This document shows, in pieces, positions 1-13,645 of a DNA stretch of 64,000 nt (its first letter is position 1; each line of letters starts with the position of its first letter). The stretch comes from Certhia americana (lineage: Eukaryota; Chordata; Aves; Passeriformes; Certhiidae). The position numbers were made by a program, and so were the translations under genes. The DNA lies in assembly GCA_018697195.1 (NCBI GenBank), contig CM031857.1, forward strand, positions 68,970,195 through 69,034,194, written 5' to 3'. The notes below the pieces were generated by a model. It searched no databases. It worked only from the letters and a program-made list of their open reading frames with translations, and had not been told where the DNA came from.

Positions 1-3000
1 CATCATAAGTAGTGCCTTCTAGAAACAAACGGAATTTCCCAGTGTTTCCCAGCTACATTTTTAAGGAGCATGCTGCAAACTTTTGAGGCAGCTCATCTGG
101 AATTGGAAATGACTGTGCCTTCCTGACTTCATCAGATTTCTGGATGTGAAAGTGAACCCAAGGGGTTCTACCTCTAGAGTCCTTATGCAGGTGACAGCTA
201 TAAGATGAGGTTGTTGCCTGCTTTCACAGTCAGAGCTGTGGTTTTTAGCATTGAACCAGAAGTTATTCTCCGCTGGTGAGCTTTGAACTCTGCAAATACT
301 TCACTGCCAACACTGTTTCCTTTCAGACCCACAAATATTTCCAGAAAAGGCGCCTGATTTGGGGGGAGAATATAGCAGCCCGTTTCTCTATGACATGAAC
401 TTTGAAGAAACCATATTAATAAATATAGTTTATTACTACTGTGCCAAGCTGTTCTTAAACAGAGTAATGCTGCACTTGACAACAAGGTAGCTTGTACCTA
501 TGCAGTCCTGTGTATTTGTTTGTGCACCTAGTTGTGCAGATAAAGTTAGAGGTGTTCTTGTTTGCTGGCACCCCTCTGCTACTGCAGCCTTAGATCTTGA
601 GCAACAATTGCTGTGCTAAAACCATTCTGTGATGCTAAAATCCAAGTTTTTCAACAAGAAACTTTTAAATGTTTTTTTTTTTTTTTTTTTTAATGCTGGT
701 TTCTTGAGGAGAAAAACCAGAAGGTAGGTAAACTGAGGTATAAAAGTGCAAACACACAATACATTGTCATGCACATCACAAAGCTAGAAATAGAATAAAT
801 ACTTCTGGAATGCTGGCTAGAGAGGCAATCTTTTTTGTAAGCAGGTACCTCATGGTTACCCTCCAGCTACTGCTTGGTTTTAACTTCTCCTTCAGATAGG
901 TCACGAGAAGGAGTGACTTGGGTTGTGCCAAGACCTGAAATGGGAGACTGGTGCAAATGGCAGATAGCCAGCTGTGAGGAGACATCTGGCATAAGACAAG
1001 GCGCTAAGGTGTGTTGTACATAGTTATGAAACTATTCTACCTTTGTTTTCTGTGTAACGTTATATTTTTAAGAACCATGCCTGCCTGAGGAGACAGTACT
1101 TGTTTTGTTCTTTGAATTGCTGTAGCCTCAGGGTGTCAAAGTCATTTAAGCACAGAGGGTTGAATTCCATGTTAAATTATGGTTCGTGGGTCACAGTATA
1201 AATACACAAATTGCATACTTTCCAGCACAACAATATCCCAGTGATGTCAGTGGAAGTTCACAATGATCGGCAACACTCAGTTGAACAATTTGCTCCCTTT
1301 TAAGATCACAGTTCTCAAGCTCCATATTACCCTCATTCCACCAATTCTTCATTTCAGTTCTTTGAGACATGCATTTCTGCCTCTTCCCTGCTGCTTGTTG
1401 AAGGCAACCAGCAGTGATACAGAAATGTTTTTGGGGATATTCATCAGCCTGCGAGCACTTCAGGATGCCAGTGATCATGATACACAGGTATGCATGTATC
1501 AGCTATGTGCAGTCACACTTGGGAGCTTTTCTTCACATCCAACAAATCTAGAAAAAGGAAGCAGAATTTTATATCCAGTGCCCCTGGATATGACCTACAG
1601 GCTGTTTTCATCTCCTTAGTGCAGGATGAACAGAAACAAACCCACAACTCTGTGTAACCAGAACGTTTTTCTCTGCTAGCTCCAGATATATTTGAGCCAT
1701 GGACACATATATGGAAATAAAATACTACCCTGGAACTTTCCCAAGCCTCTCCTACATAGACCCTCTGGTTTCTGATAGTGATGTACCAGCCTTTATCTGT
1801 CTGGTTGAATATTTCCGTAGTATTGTAACATTATTATTTTTTTTGTTTGAAGTCATTTAATATATGTAATGAAATAAAGTTGGTTTGTTTGGAAAGGATG
1901 TAGCAATGTGAGCAGGAAGGAAGGAAGGAAACAAAAAGAAGAATTTAAAGTCTGTGACATGACTAGTTACTATTTGTGCTGCTCTTAAGACATTCTAAAG
2001 GCTGACATAAAGGTTGGGCTGCTGCTCACCAGCACAGAGCATAAGTTGCCTTGCACATAAAAGAATGGCTGACTTTCCACATGGGAAAGTGTGTTTGCTT
2101 AAATCTCTGTATATTCGCATCCTTAAATCTCAATTTCAGCCCTCTTGCCTTGCTCATCTCATCCCCTCCTCCCTTTCCCCAGTGTGGGATGCGGATGTTG
2201 TGAGAAGATGGTGAGATTGGAACATCGATTTTCTCTTCTCCCTCAATAAACGAACAGGAGATTGCTTTTAAAGGTATTAAATGGACACAGGTGGGACTGT
2301 AAACTTAAGTGCCTCCACATGGAACATCTGCTTCATGTTCTTCAGTTCCTGTTATCTTTATAGCAGAACTTGATCTTTTAACCCCTTCACAACTGCCTCC
2401 CTCAGTACTTGTGCAAAGATGTGCAGTGGCTGTTCTTTGATGTATGGAGAAGTTACAATGGATCTCTGTGATGTGACTGGCGTATGGTGCAGTACTTTGA
2501 GCTTCAGTGTGCTTAGCAATTTGCACAGGTGGGTGGGGGAGGAAGACAAGTGTTGTCCAGGTGTTCTCAGTCTTGCTACAGATAAGAGGATTCCAGACAT
2601 ACCGCAATACATTGAATATCCACATTCTCCCGCCTTCTGCCCTCCCTCCTGCACTCCCCCAGCCCCAGAAAATGTCTTTCTTGGGGGAAGAACATATTTG
2701 TGGGGATACTCCAAGACAGTTAATATAATCTGAGCCATTTGGGGTGTAAAAGAAATTCTTTCTAAATATTAGCTATAGACCTAAAGAAAATAATTTTCCC
2801 TCTCATCTCCAAAATCCATTCCTTCTCCCTTGTGCTTCTTCCAAGCCCTCTTGCCTGCAAATTCGGGTCCAAAATAGAAACCTGGGCCATGCTAGTGTAT
2901 CTTTAAGCTCTTCACTGCTGCCTCTCACCAGTCCACAGCATTTGTGCAACAGAGCTGTGTGATATTTTCCTTTGAAGTCCTAATGAAGTCAGAGTGAATC

Positions 3001-5605
3001 CTTGAGATGGGGCTGCAAGCTGGTTGCCAGGTGAAGCATTCACATATCTTTTTCATGTGCTCAACCTGAAGAAAAAAAGGAAAACTTGGATGAAGGTGCA
3101 CAAAACATATAGTTTGAAACTAATTTTAATTTAGAATGAGATTGAAAGCTGTAGACTCAGAATAGCGTCTAATGTCAGTTGCTGAGCGTACCTAAAAAGT
3201 TGAAACTCTTAATGAGAGTTCATTTGCAGCTGGAATGGGGAGGAGAGGTAACATGGCATAGAACAGGGAAGAGCTGCATCAGTGGAAACCATAGTTTCTT
3301 TTAAAGCTTGGTAGTTGTACCATATGGGAGGCATCCCAACAATGCAACTTTGTGCAGACAAGGTCCAGCATTATGCCATGTGGATTTGATTTGTGGTAGG
3401 CACACCTTGTTCATCTAGGTTTTAGGTATAAATTTTCTTTCTAAGATAAGAATTGGGAAAGCAATTAGTACTTTCAGGTCCCTAAAAATCTGTCTCTCTG
3501 CGTTCCTTCCCCATGCAACTTGAATAAGAGCAGATAAAACTCTCCTATAGAGTAGTAGGTTTTTTTGGCAAATTCTAACTGATCTGACAGTTTCCCTTAC
3601 AATCTGATCGTGACTTTTTCCAATAGAATGGTTACTAAAAAAGCTATGGAATAAAAATTCTAGCATTTTAAAAATATTATTACTGCTTCTATAAAAGGTA
3701 CTGAGAGAGGACCAGGGTCTGATATCAAAATAGTCCGCTCCATCTTATCTTCTCACAGCCCCTGAACTGCTATTAGATCTCTTTAGCCACACCCTAAGCA
3801 TCTTGACATATTTTGCATTGGTGGTCAGGGCATGCAGGAGCCTCCTGTAGTTTTTTCCTGCATGCTCTCTTTGCCTTGGATTCATTCCACTACTGTTCCA
3901 AGCTTCTTCGTCTTCTTCTTTCCTTTGTCTTTCAGCCTAGTAAACACCATCTAACAAACCCCCACTCCAGTAATTTAAGAAATTGCCACTTCATCTCGAA
4001 GTAAAATGTACAAGCAGACAACCAGGAAGATTCAGGCAAATCCCATTGCTCAGTATGTATTCCATCAGTTCTCTCCAGCCCATTGTCCAATTTGTTTACT
4101 TAGATCACAGCTCTCTTTCAGATAATAAATCTCTTGCTATGCCCATACTTACTGGCAAGGACAAGTCATGGTACTCTTCAGGTCTCCACAACACCCACAT
4201 CTGATGCTCCTTAGAGCAGTGTTCACCTGGAGCAGGTGTTTGGGCTGTGGTACATGGGATCAAAGACTCAGCCAGAGCCTGCTCCTGGGGAGGGGACTTG
4301 GAATGGCTCCTTGGCTCTGCAGTGTAGATGTCTCCTCTGTTACTCTCTGTGCCCAGAACAATGACATTTTTCTTAATTGTTCTCAGTTGGCCCATTGGCA
4401 GTCTTGTCATTAAAGAAATAATTCTCCAAGAACATATGCCTGGCTGTAATTTTCAGGATAAACAGTACTCATTTTAATATTTTTAAAAGCTATGTCTGTG
4501 CTTTTGATTTGATACTTAAAAAAAATAAAAAAATGATTACTTTAACAGTTATGTCTGAAAAAGCCTTCAGTTTCTGGGGTAACACATGGGACAATGTTTC
4601 CAGAATTGTACTTAAAACCAAGAGAAATGATCAAGGCTGGCATAAGAGACAGTGTTTCCAGAGAGTTAATTCAGCATAATTTTGAAGGATATCTTTTAAT
4701 GAAACAAGTCTTAGTGGGACATAAAAAGTACCACCCTTACTGTAAGCCCTGTGAGAGGTGATGAAGCCTCCTGTTCTTTGTGGTAAATGCCTTAGGTCAA
4801 AAAGGGCTTAGTATGTACAGGAGGCATAATTTCAGTTATCCTCCTGTCCTGAATCCTGGCCCTTTTAGCTGGAACAGAAATTCTAAGCCAACCCATACTT
4901 TTTGGATTACTTTAAACTCCATCACAGTGCTTTTCTTAAAGCACTTTATTTTGAATAGGATCCATGAAAGGATTCTGATATGGGCTGAAACTAAATCACT
5001 TTCAAGGAAATGCAGCTGGAAGCACACTAATCTAAAAGCTTCGCAGGGAAAGCAGCACAGGCCCCCATTCTGCTGCGTCTCCTCCCCCAGCTAAAGTGCA
5101 CCATGGCTCTCTGAGAGCCCTTAACCCTTGCGCTGCGGCATTGCCTCACCAACGATATTCAGGGAATAAAAATAAAATAGAAACAGTGTTTTCTTTCAAC
5201 ACCACCTCTGTGTCGCATACAGTTTTCATCTAGTTGTCTGGGTACAGGATAGAGGAGTTTGTTTCAGCTTTCACAGACCTTATGTGCAAGACCTTGAATT
5301 GCAAGAGTGGTTCTAACCCTGGGATAGAAGTTAGAGCTGTTTCTGTTGTGGACTCTTCCTTCGAATCCTAGTAGAGACGACACTGTTTATGTTACGTTTT
5401 ATATGGCCTCTCATTCCCGCCTGCCCCACCTTGTGCAAGTGTACAGCTGAGGCTGACATGCGCCGGGACAAGTTGTGATGGAAATTTTAAGAAGTATTTC
5501 AGCTGTTTATTATAGGATTAGAAAAGCTGTAACTAACAGATGATATGTTTTGGGTGGAAACAAAGCCAGGCAATAGCGTGGAGATTGGAAGAGGGGGAAA
5601 TGCCA

Positions 5606-5636
<31 letters not shown>

Positions 5637-7150
5637 GAACAGTTCACCCCTCCCACACCCTTTATATAGGAACTCATTTTTTTTAAATAAAGGGGGCAAG
5701 GGAGGTGATCTGTGCAGATGAATCTGTGCCTAACCAGCCTATGGAGTGGTAGGGGTTTGTTTTGCTTTTCCCACATATGATTTATATGTCTTTTTTGTCA
5801 TTTTCTCTTATCACCTCCTTCAAACAGTTACAGCCTACACAGATATCAAGCCTACTGCTCTCCATGGAGTCTTTCAGGATTCAAGTTAGCAACATGTCTA
5901 TCCAGAAGGCAGATCAGAGTTTCCTTTTGTTCATTTGAATGTAAGGCTTTAACATTGCAGGAGGGTTTATTTTCCACAGCTAAAGAACCTTGTCTCACCA
6001 CCTCCATTCCAGGCAGCTGATTTTTTTGTCTATGGAGAAATGATCACTTGTAATGGGAACAGATGAGCTTCTACTTCTTCAGTTCCTAGCCTGGTATTAA
6101 CATTATCCAGTGCTCCTGAAGACTTACTGCATCCCCTATTGAGCAGTTCCTGCTAAGAGCAGCAATCTTGGGCAAGGGGGTGGGAGAGGTGGATCAGGGG
6201 AAGCTCTGTCATTCAGCGGCCCCAGGCAAAATCCACCTTCAACTAGATGCAGCTTTCCAACCCCACTCTAATTCTGGCAGCTGAGACAGTGCTGAGTACC
6301 TTTCAATTGCTTTTGCTGTGGAAATCACAGAATATGTTACTGCGCTCACTAAAGTCAATCTCTGGTACCAGTCAAAACTATTTTTAAAGGTGCTAAAGTC
6401 TAGTTTTGCCCTAGAAACAGCAAAAGTAGTGAAAACAGTAGCTGACCAGGTGATTTCATGCTGTATCAGGTGATGCACTTACATTTACTTTGAGAAATGT
6501 TTGTATATTGTTTGACTTTTAGCCAGAAAAGATAAGCCTACATTCAGGACTGAACGTCAAGGTGCTAATGGAGTTTTCTAGTGTTATAATTAATAGATTT
6601 AACAAAATGAGCATGGATGGTGAAAAGGTTTATTTCAAACAATAAAGCAGTTACATGACCTATTTTGGATCTGTTTTTATACTCTCTTATGCATATTTTA
6701 ACTTGTATATCAACATAAAAGTCCAAATGCATAGATATAGAAAAAGATTCACTGATATAAGATATATGTGCATTAACACTATATTATATTCTGAAATACC
6801 AGAATATCTGATTTTCTATATGACTTCATATATTATAATCCTTTTTAAGTTTTTATTGCATTCTAAAATGAGGCTATCAGTCTCTGCTACCTTTTGCAAA
6901 TGTGTTTTGCAGGTTTACATAGAAGCATGTGGAGTTAAAAAATCCAAAATTTTGCTAAATTAGTGCACTATGAATTATGTAGCAAATAAAAGCCACATTA
7001 GGCCCATAAAACAAAAGGGGGAAAATAAATATTTTTACTGATACTGTTTAGGCAGAGGAAGAAAATTAATTTATTTGATGTATTAGTGGTTTTCCTCCAT
7101 GCTTACATTGAGGTTACATACTCCTACCATGAGGAAAATAGGAGTCCAAC
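1..7150. other. AT-rich noncoding stretch, no supported gene
   Basis: I see no coding region I can support here. Reading frames are short, lie on both strands and overlap. The stretch holds a 20-nt poly-T (672-691), a short GGAA run near 1917-1930, pyrimidine-rich tracts and a TA microsatellite at 5612-5636. Two splice-like pairs occur (acceptor at 326 with a weak donor at 487; acceptor at 2182 with a donor at 2211), but the segments they bound are unconvincing. Confidence 0.5.
5612..5636. repeat. (TA)n microsatellite
   Basis: An uninterrupted TA dinucleotide run of about 12 units follows a TGTG lead-in. It produces the isoleucine/tyrosine runs in the minus-strand frames here, so those frames should not be read as genes. 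Confidence 0.9.
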
Positions 7151-7199
7151 CTAGAACTGATGCTACAGGTACACTGTACAGTAGAATAGTCCTACCATC

Positions 7200-7960
7200 C
7201 CTCCCCAAACAGCCTCCACTGACTCTTGTGCAGACGTGGGGTCATGTCCGCCTGCTGGGGAGGGCTTGGGATCTTGCAGAGAGATGGGAGCGTGGCTCAG
7301 CCCTGCTGGCAGCACCTCTGGGCTTGGCTGGCGTTCACCTGGTGGCCAAACCACCCTCGCTCTCAGCGTACCCTCGGGCATGCTGCAACTCCTTTTGCTT
7401 CAGCTCCCCTGTGTTTTAATTACTCGTGTTCTTACATAACATTTGGAAGGAAAGTCTGTTACGATTTGCCAAAATTGCCATTTTTTCGCTCTGGATTGTT
7501 TAAATGAGAAGGAGCATCCAGTTCCCTCCCGTTGGGAAGCTATCCCTTGAAAGGGCTTTGCTGCCCTGGCCCCAGCACAGATGCTCCCCGCAGAGCGAGC
7601 GCTGTGGCTTTAAGGCCCCCGTCCCAGATCCGCAGCACACGCACATATTTGTCCTCTCTTTGCATAGCCAGTGCCAAGCGGTGACATCGACCATAGTCTC
7701 TGGGACACGCTGGTCTCTGCAGCGGAGAAAACGGGGCCGAGGGGGCGGGGGCGGCCGAGGGAGAGCACAAACCCCGCTGTGTTCCAGGAGGATGAGTCAC
7801 TTCCTCGCACCAGCTCCGCGATGCTTTATTTATTGCCGCTCCACTGATACGAAGGCCGGCTCCCTTGTCCCTCTTCGGCATCCCTGGACTCGGCCACCCC
7901 ATTAATCAGGCGGGGCCATTGGGGAGTGCACGGGCAGCGGGAGTCCTGCCCGCTGGTGGC
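7200..7960. promoter_or_regulatory. CpG-rich block, candidate CpG-island promoter or enhancer
   Basis: This is the one clearly GC- and CpG-rich block in an AT-rich window. I count roughly 30 CpG dinucleotides between 7540 and 7960, while neighbouring kilobases have very few. Visible motifs include a GC box (GGGGGCGGGGG, 7741-7751), a consensus AP-1 site TGAGTCA at 7793-7799, a TTTATTTATT AT-rich element near 7825, a homeodomain-like ATTAATCA near 7900 and an inverted CCAAT box near 7915-7921. Sp1 plus CCAAT motifs in a CpG cluster are typical of vertebrate CpG-island promoters. I cannot place a start site or a first exon with a good donor, so direction is unknown. A distal enhancer or an alternative promoter for a noncoding RNA are equally possible. 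The 120-133 residue frames here are by-products of the low stop-codon density of GC-rich DNA. Confidence 0.5.
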
Positions 7961-10900
7961 CTTTAGCTGTCTCCAGTTCAATGGAATTACCTTGTGTGAA
8001 GACTTGTTTTATGAGAGATTGGTTTATTTGTAACTAAACTACTTCCTCCATTATTTGATAAGCTCAAATATTTGCTACTGATAGTCAGAGAGTGTCACAT
8101 TTATTATCCTGTTTCAGGCGTTGCTTAACTCCTCTGTGTTAGGCTTTTTTAACCCCATTGAGGACAGCAGAAAGCAGACAGGAAATGTCTTATTCCTCTT
8201 ACTCATGCTTCAAAAAGAATTTGGGTTTATTCTTAAGTAAGGGACATTAAATAAAAATGCTTTGCAGCAGTTCTTTTATATGCTTAACACAACACTTAGC
8301 AGGGTTGATTCATGCTCTTTGTTAGAAATCCAAAGTTATAGAAAAAGAAAAGTAAGCAGTGCTTTTTCTTCCCTTATATATTGTAACACTTCAAGGTTTA
8401 GACAAATGTGGATGTGAAGCACAATGGTCTCAAGGATGGGGCATGAACATCAATACTAAGTCCTATTTGTTATCTTGCTGCAGTGGCTATGACACATCTG
8501 ACCCATTTGTACCTTGATTTGTGTTTTATTAACTCTGGTTGAAAACCAGGTTTGCTTAGCTCTATAAAACATCTGATGTCTTTGGAAAATTAATAACCCT
8601 ACAGCCCTAAGACATAAGTAATACTTTTACAACCACTGCCATACACTCTCAAGTTTTTGTCTTAGAAGAAAAAAAATTCTTTTAAAATATATTTATATTC
8701 CTTTTAGGATATATTTAGGATTCCTTTAGTATATATTTAGAAGTCTTTCTGACTTTTTTTTTTTTTAATTTTATTTTTGTGGAGGTTAAGAGGTTATTAT
8801 CTATTTGCTTCTGAGGATTCCAACAGTACATCACAAACCTAATACAAAAGGATATTTGTAGATGTTAGGAGACAAAAAAGTTACTTAACCATAGGAGTGA
8901 TCTTTAGGAGCCCCATCTGGCTTCCCAGTACTTCTTACAAAACTTTTGTGGGTACTTGATGTTCCAGTAGCATACATGCATTAATTATCATTGTCTTGCC
9001 TAATCTGAGCATTTCTGCCAAGACCACAGACTTTTACATCACTATCCCCCATAAACACGTGCTCCAATGGAGATGGGGAAGGGAGACAACCACTCTTTGT
9101 CTAATAAAGAGATAGAGGATCTTGGGATGTGGGATTGTGAAATGGAGAAGCTCTCGAATCCCATTTGGTACCTTCATAGCATCCCAGGTTCAAGACCTTG
9201 AGCTGCCTGAGGCTAGAGGAAAAATCTTTAAGAGAAAGCCCATGCCTGCCACACTCCATAGGCAGTGTGGTTATATTTCTGTAATAAGAATTAGAGAATA
9301 ATCATTATTCTTGAATGGGAATGGTGTCATTCAAGGACTGCTGACACATTCTGTACAGAGACTTTTCAAGGCACTTCTCTTGGACCCATCAGGCTTTGGG
9401 GAAAGGCTTTGGGTTGGGAAAACAGCGCTGTGCCCAGAGCCTGCAGTGTGTTTGAACACAGGAGCAAATTTCTCTATTTGTCCTTATCAAGGGCTCAAGT
9501 GAGCAAGTCCTGCTGCTTGTATTCCAGTACACTAAATCCAATCTGAAATTGATGGGACTGCTCTTATTGAAAAAAAAAAAAAAAAAAAAAAAGATGATGA
9601 AAGGGCTAATCTACTGAGGAGAGGATGAGAATGGTTGGAAATCTCCCTCCTGTGGAGGAAATAGGAGTTTTGAGAAAAATGTATTTAAAGCAAATTAGAT
9701 AAAAATAGAGAAGAATTTCATTTTCTCAATCATTCTGAAGTACGTAAATAAGTGAATTTATAAAAATTTTAAGACAAGCGGAGCTTTTAACCTTGCTGAA
9801 ACTTTATAGTCCCTCAAAGTTCAGAGAAGTTAATTTTGTTTCTCTTGGAGTTAAAAATGATTAAGGGAAAATATATGTTCACTGTGTTAACTAAGAAAGA
9901 AGTAATGGTTCATTCCATCTCTGTCAGATGAGTAGAGATGTTTGCAATCACTTGTGCACTTACAGTCAGATACAGCAAGCTCACTGCACATGCCTGGGTG
10001 TCTGCTGGTAAGCCTATCTGAAATGATAAGGACACATAATGCTGACTTAGGACTGTAGCCTTCCAGAATCTCCTCAGGGAAGATCAGGCCTTTTGCAGGT
10101 GGCTGAGTTGATTTCTAACAAAGAACCTGCTGGTGAGAGTCCAAATTGGTTGTTTCAGCTGAGGTCTGCCCTGAAAGTCAGGGAGTGAGAGCTGAGCCTA
10201 GGGAGGTTAAAGGTTCATTAAATGTGTTTGTCTTGGACTTTGACATGAAGATGTTGCTATTCCAGATGCAGCTGAACTCTTAAGGCTTTGGACAAAGGAG
10301 TTATAGGAGGAGCAAAGCTTTAGCTGTGATTTCTGTACCACAACAGGCACTCACAGAGACAGCACTCTTCTTGGGTATAACAGTTTAAAATAATGGCATT
10401 GTAAAATCACAAGCTGGATTTTTACAAGAATATGTTATTGAGTTAATGGTAATTTTAAAAGCAGATGTGAATTCTACATTTTACCATGAGCTCACTAGAA
10501 CATAGTTAAGGTCAGGTAATTGGTGAATTTCTTTTTCATACAATTTTCAAGGCGCAAAATTATAATTCTTGGTGTGAAGATACTAGAATATTATCAGCAA
10601 TTGCAAACCAAAAATAATTTCCAAAACTTACATGCAAATGAAAATACACATCCTTTTGTGTTTTGCTATTACTCAGAGAAATGCTCATCTCTTAAAACAT
10701 ATTTCTCAGGCAGTACCTGCTCCCTATACTGATGATTAATTCAGTCAAAACACCAGCTTGGTAGTTTCTTGAAAGAATAAGCTTCTCTCAAAGAAATTTT
10801 AAAAATTTGATTATAACCAAAATCTCCTCAAGGTAGTTCATTTTTTCATAGGTGTTAACTATATTGTTACAATTACTAAAATAATTCTCTGCATGCTAAT

Positions 10901-12120
10901 TCCAGATACCATCTATATTTGGAACTTATTGAATGGGAAATGACTTACATCTTCAAAATATGAAAATATGCTTTGTTCAGTAGGAAAAAAACTTATGTCC
11001 AGGCCGGTGCCCACATTCCTAACTCATTCTCTTCCAAAAAATAGGGTGGGTAAGTCCTGCTTATGATTAGATAGAGCCGTGTTTGCTGTTTGTGCTCATC
11101 CTTGTATAATTTTTTTTTCTCCTGACCCATAACTGGTATTGAAAAGTTATTAGTTTACTCCTCTGATAATTAGAAATCTCATGGGTTTTTTCTTCTTGTC
11201 CAAAAATAATTTATACAAATTTTTACTTGTGCCATCATTATCTGTTAGTTTTATTTAGTTTTAAAAGAACATTTTTCCATTTATGGTGTTTATCTGCTTG
11301 CCTGTTTCTAAATAATGTCTGGATCTGCAAAGGCTTAACCTTTGTTTTGGGAATCTGAAATGTTCTTCCAGCTGCATCTGATTCTCAGGGAGAAATTTAT
11401 TTGACTGACCATCTCTGTTCAGCAGATCTGCATCCTTGCAGGCATAAATATCTGTTTGCACTCGTTCTTCTTTGCTGATTGTGTTGGAACTATTATTTCA
11501 CAATAGAAAAATGCGACAGGCAGTAGTACACAGACTTCTCTGCAAACAGTGAAGACTAAATGCCTACAGCCAAGAAGACACAGCTGAAATGATTAATTAC
11601 TCACATCCAGTATCTGTCCAGAAGCAAGCACTTTGGGTTCCCGAAGGAGACAACTAGTTGAACTGAAATATTTTGTTACCCCAGACTCAGATGCCTTCAA
11701 CACCTTCAGCACCAGCTCAGCTTTGAATTGTGAACCATACCAATATTTTATGCTGCTTTTCCTAGCACTCAGGTCTTTACCATGACTTTTATCTCTTACA
11801 TGGAAGGCAGTGCCTGACAGGACTTGATTCCTTTGAGTTCTAATTTGTGTTCTGCTTCCTTCCACCCTGATGGGATAATAGCTGGAAGGCTGTTCATTGG
11901 CACTTAGCTCTGCCTACATCTAAAATTCTTTCTGTTTTTAGGACTTGAGCCTTCCCACACCAGAACTGTGACCTGTCATTCTTGATTACAAAAGAGTTAT
12001 GTTTGTCACTTAACCATATGGGAGATTCATATTGTTAGCAACTGTTAGTCTAGCTACCACCTGAGGTTATCTAGAAAAAGAGGAGAGTTTAGAGTCCACA
12101 CAGAGTAGAGGCCACATGTT
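7961..12120. other. AT-rich noncoding stretch, no supported gene
   Basis: No coding region can be supported. Contents are poly-A (9570-9592) and poly-T runs near 8754-8766 in otherwise ordinary unique AT-rich sequence. A strong-looking acceptor near 11940 (long pyrimidine tract ending TTTTTAG) is followed by early stops in every frame. Confidence 0.5.
9570..9592 (+). repeat. poly-A run, 23 nt
   Basis: A homopolymer of 23 A residues. No recognisable retrotransposon body or target-site duplication is evident beside it, so I call it a simple repeat. Confidence 0.85.
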
Positions 12121-12139
12121 CTGTTGACTTTGATTTCAG

Positions 12140-12295
12140 CTAAAAATACCTTAAGTACAGTTGGGAGAAATTTTCAGCAGTTTGATACTGTAAGTGTCCT
12201 GCCAAAAATGCAGGAATCACAAGCAACAAGTCCTACTTCGCGTCAAGTACTTTGGCAGCCCAAGACAAGTATCATAAAACAAATGGAAAGAAAAG
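12140..12295 (+). other. Candidate internal exon, 156 nt, fully open
   Basis: A pyrimidine-rich acceptor (TGACTTTGATTTCAG, ending 12139) precedes 156 nt that are open in the frame entered with one base of the first codon outside. A donor AAAAG|GTATGA follows at 12296. The length is 52 codons, and phase is 1 in and 1 out, so skipping would keep frame. The translation is hydrophilic, rich in Ser, Thr, Gln and Lys, and ends in a basic helix-like segment (SIIKQMERK), as expected of a disordered or coiled region. I do not recognise the family. It could join the candidate exon at 25237 in phase. Splice-like pairs are common by chance, so this is suggestive only. Confidence 0.25.
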
Positions 12296-12939
12296 GTATG
12301 ATGAGCTCTCCTTGGAATGATGGAAGAAAAAATGATAATGCAGGAGGAAAGAAGGAGTGATTTGACTTGGGATATGAAATAATTAACATCTAAATAGATG
12401 AACTCGAGATATAGCTTCATTAACAAAAGATATTTAAAGACTACCTGGATAAACTTGCCTAAGAGAAAGTAGTAAAATAAAAATTACGTGTTCCAAATTT
12501 TGTTCCAAGATGAAAGGTGGAGTTCTCTAACGTCAATGGAAATAACATATTCAAGGACAGCATTTTATCTGTGGTTCATCTAGGGTTTATTTAAATGCTT
12601 TGTTTTGTTTGTTGTTCATTGTTTTGTGGTTTTTGTCTTGTGTATGAACCAAGATAAAATGTGAAGAATTTAAACCCTTATATTTGGACTTATGACATAT
12701 AGTATGACATATTGGAACATACTGTCCACTTTCCATAGTGGAAATCCTCCTTGATTCCTATAACACTGCCTTGAGAGACCTGTTTTCTTGTCTTAATTAA
12801 GGTTTTATTGCATCTATGTACACTATCAGCAGAGTAATAAAATTGATTTCATCTTCATATTTTAAAATTATGTATGGAGACACTATTCCCATCCAATATT
12901 CTGGAGCTGTAAATTGCACATGAATTGATCTGCCAGAAA

Positions 12940-12995
12940 TTAAGGGAAATAAAAAAACTAAGGGAATAAAAATTTAAAAAATAAGGGAAATAAAA
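12940..12995. repeat. Imperfect tandem repeat, AAGGGAAATAAAA-type
   Basis: Three imperfect copies of a unit near AAGGGAAATAAAA with A-rich spacers lie in succession, consistent with local slippage. Confidence 0.6.
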
Positions 12996-13005
12996 GTTCC
13001 TTTAG

Positions 13006-13078
13006 GGCTGGCTTCTTCCTTGATTGGAATCAGTGGGTATTTTACCGTTGACTTAAGTGGGACTAGGATCAGGCCCTT
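13006..13078 (+). mobile_element. Ancient amniote interspersed-repeat remnant
   Basis: The order of motifs (TCAGTGGGTATTTTACCGTTGACTTAAGTGGGACTAGGATCAGGCCC, split here as CAGTGGGTATTTTACC, then GTTGACTTAAGTGGGA, then GGATCAGGCCC) matches a phrase I remember as recurrent in old reptile and bird repeats: CATTGACTTCAATGGGA followed by GCAGGATCAGGCCC. I recognise the phrase, not the exact family. Confidence 0.4.
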
Positions 13079-13479
13079 AATGTTGTGTATTTACTTTATT
13101 TAGGCCAAAAGACACACAGACACAGAGAAGATACTGTTCAATGGCTGCAATTTTAGTCAGTAATTTTGTTGTTTTCTGGCAATATGGCACCTCTCATGGA
13201 GCAAAATATTACAATGTTAAGGAGTGCTTTTGGCAAGATGCATATTATAGCATGAGGCAAAACAGCTACAGTTATGTTTTCAAAGATGTAATGAAATATT
13301 AGCAGCTAGACTGAGAAGTTAGTTGGAAATGCTAGACTGGAAGCCTGTATAAATCTTGCTAGGAAGTGGCATTTTCTTAATTTTTTAAACATTTTTTTTT
13401 TAAATTTTTTTTATGCTATTATTCTTCATGAATTAAACCTGTCTGGGGACAGACAGGAAGATGCACCTTGAGACGTAGA

Positions 13480-13645
13480 TTCATTTCCAGAGGTCTGCCC
13501 TGGACATCCTATGTGACCTTGAGCTAAGCATTTATTTTCTTTGCATTGCTGTGTTGGGTTTGTAAAATGTGGGTAACAATTCTTCCTTTCTTCTGTCTCC
13601 AGCCCTGCCTGCTTAGCCTGTAAGCCCCTCGGGGAACAGCCTGTT
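13480..13645 (+). mobile_element. MIR-like ancient SINE fragment
   Basis: The sequence keeps the MIR landmarks in order: TATGTGACCTTGAGCTAAGC, a TTTATTTTCTTTGC segment, then TTTGTAAAATGTGGGTAACA and a CTTCCTTT stretch, followed by GCCTGTAAGCCCCTCGGGGA, the tail usually shared with L2/MIR-type elements. It is much diverged, as expected for an insertion from early amniotes. Element identity is from memory of the consensus and was not aligned. Confidence 0.45.

Noticed and set aside
2183..2210. 28-nt microexon-like segment with a strong pyrimidine tract and a GTGAGA donor
   Set aside because: The pyrimidine tract is part of a general C/T-rich stretch, the peptide is only eight residues, and there is no partner exon.
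7504..7905. 133-residue plus-strand frame and a 120-residue minus-strand frame
   Set aside because: Both lie in the CpG-rich block where stop codons are rare, overlap each other, and have Pro/Arg/Gly-rich composition with no motif.
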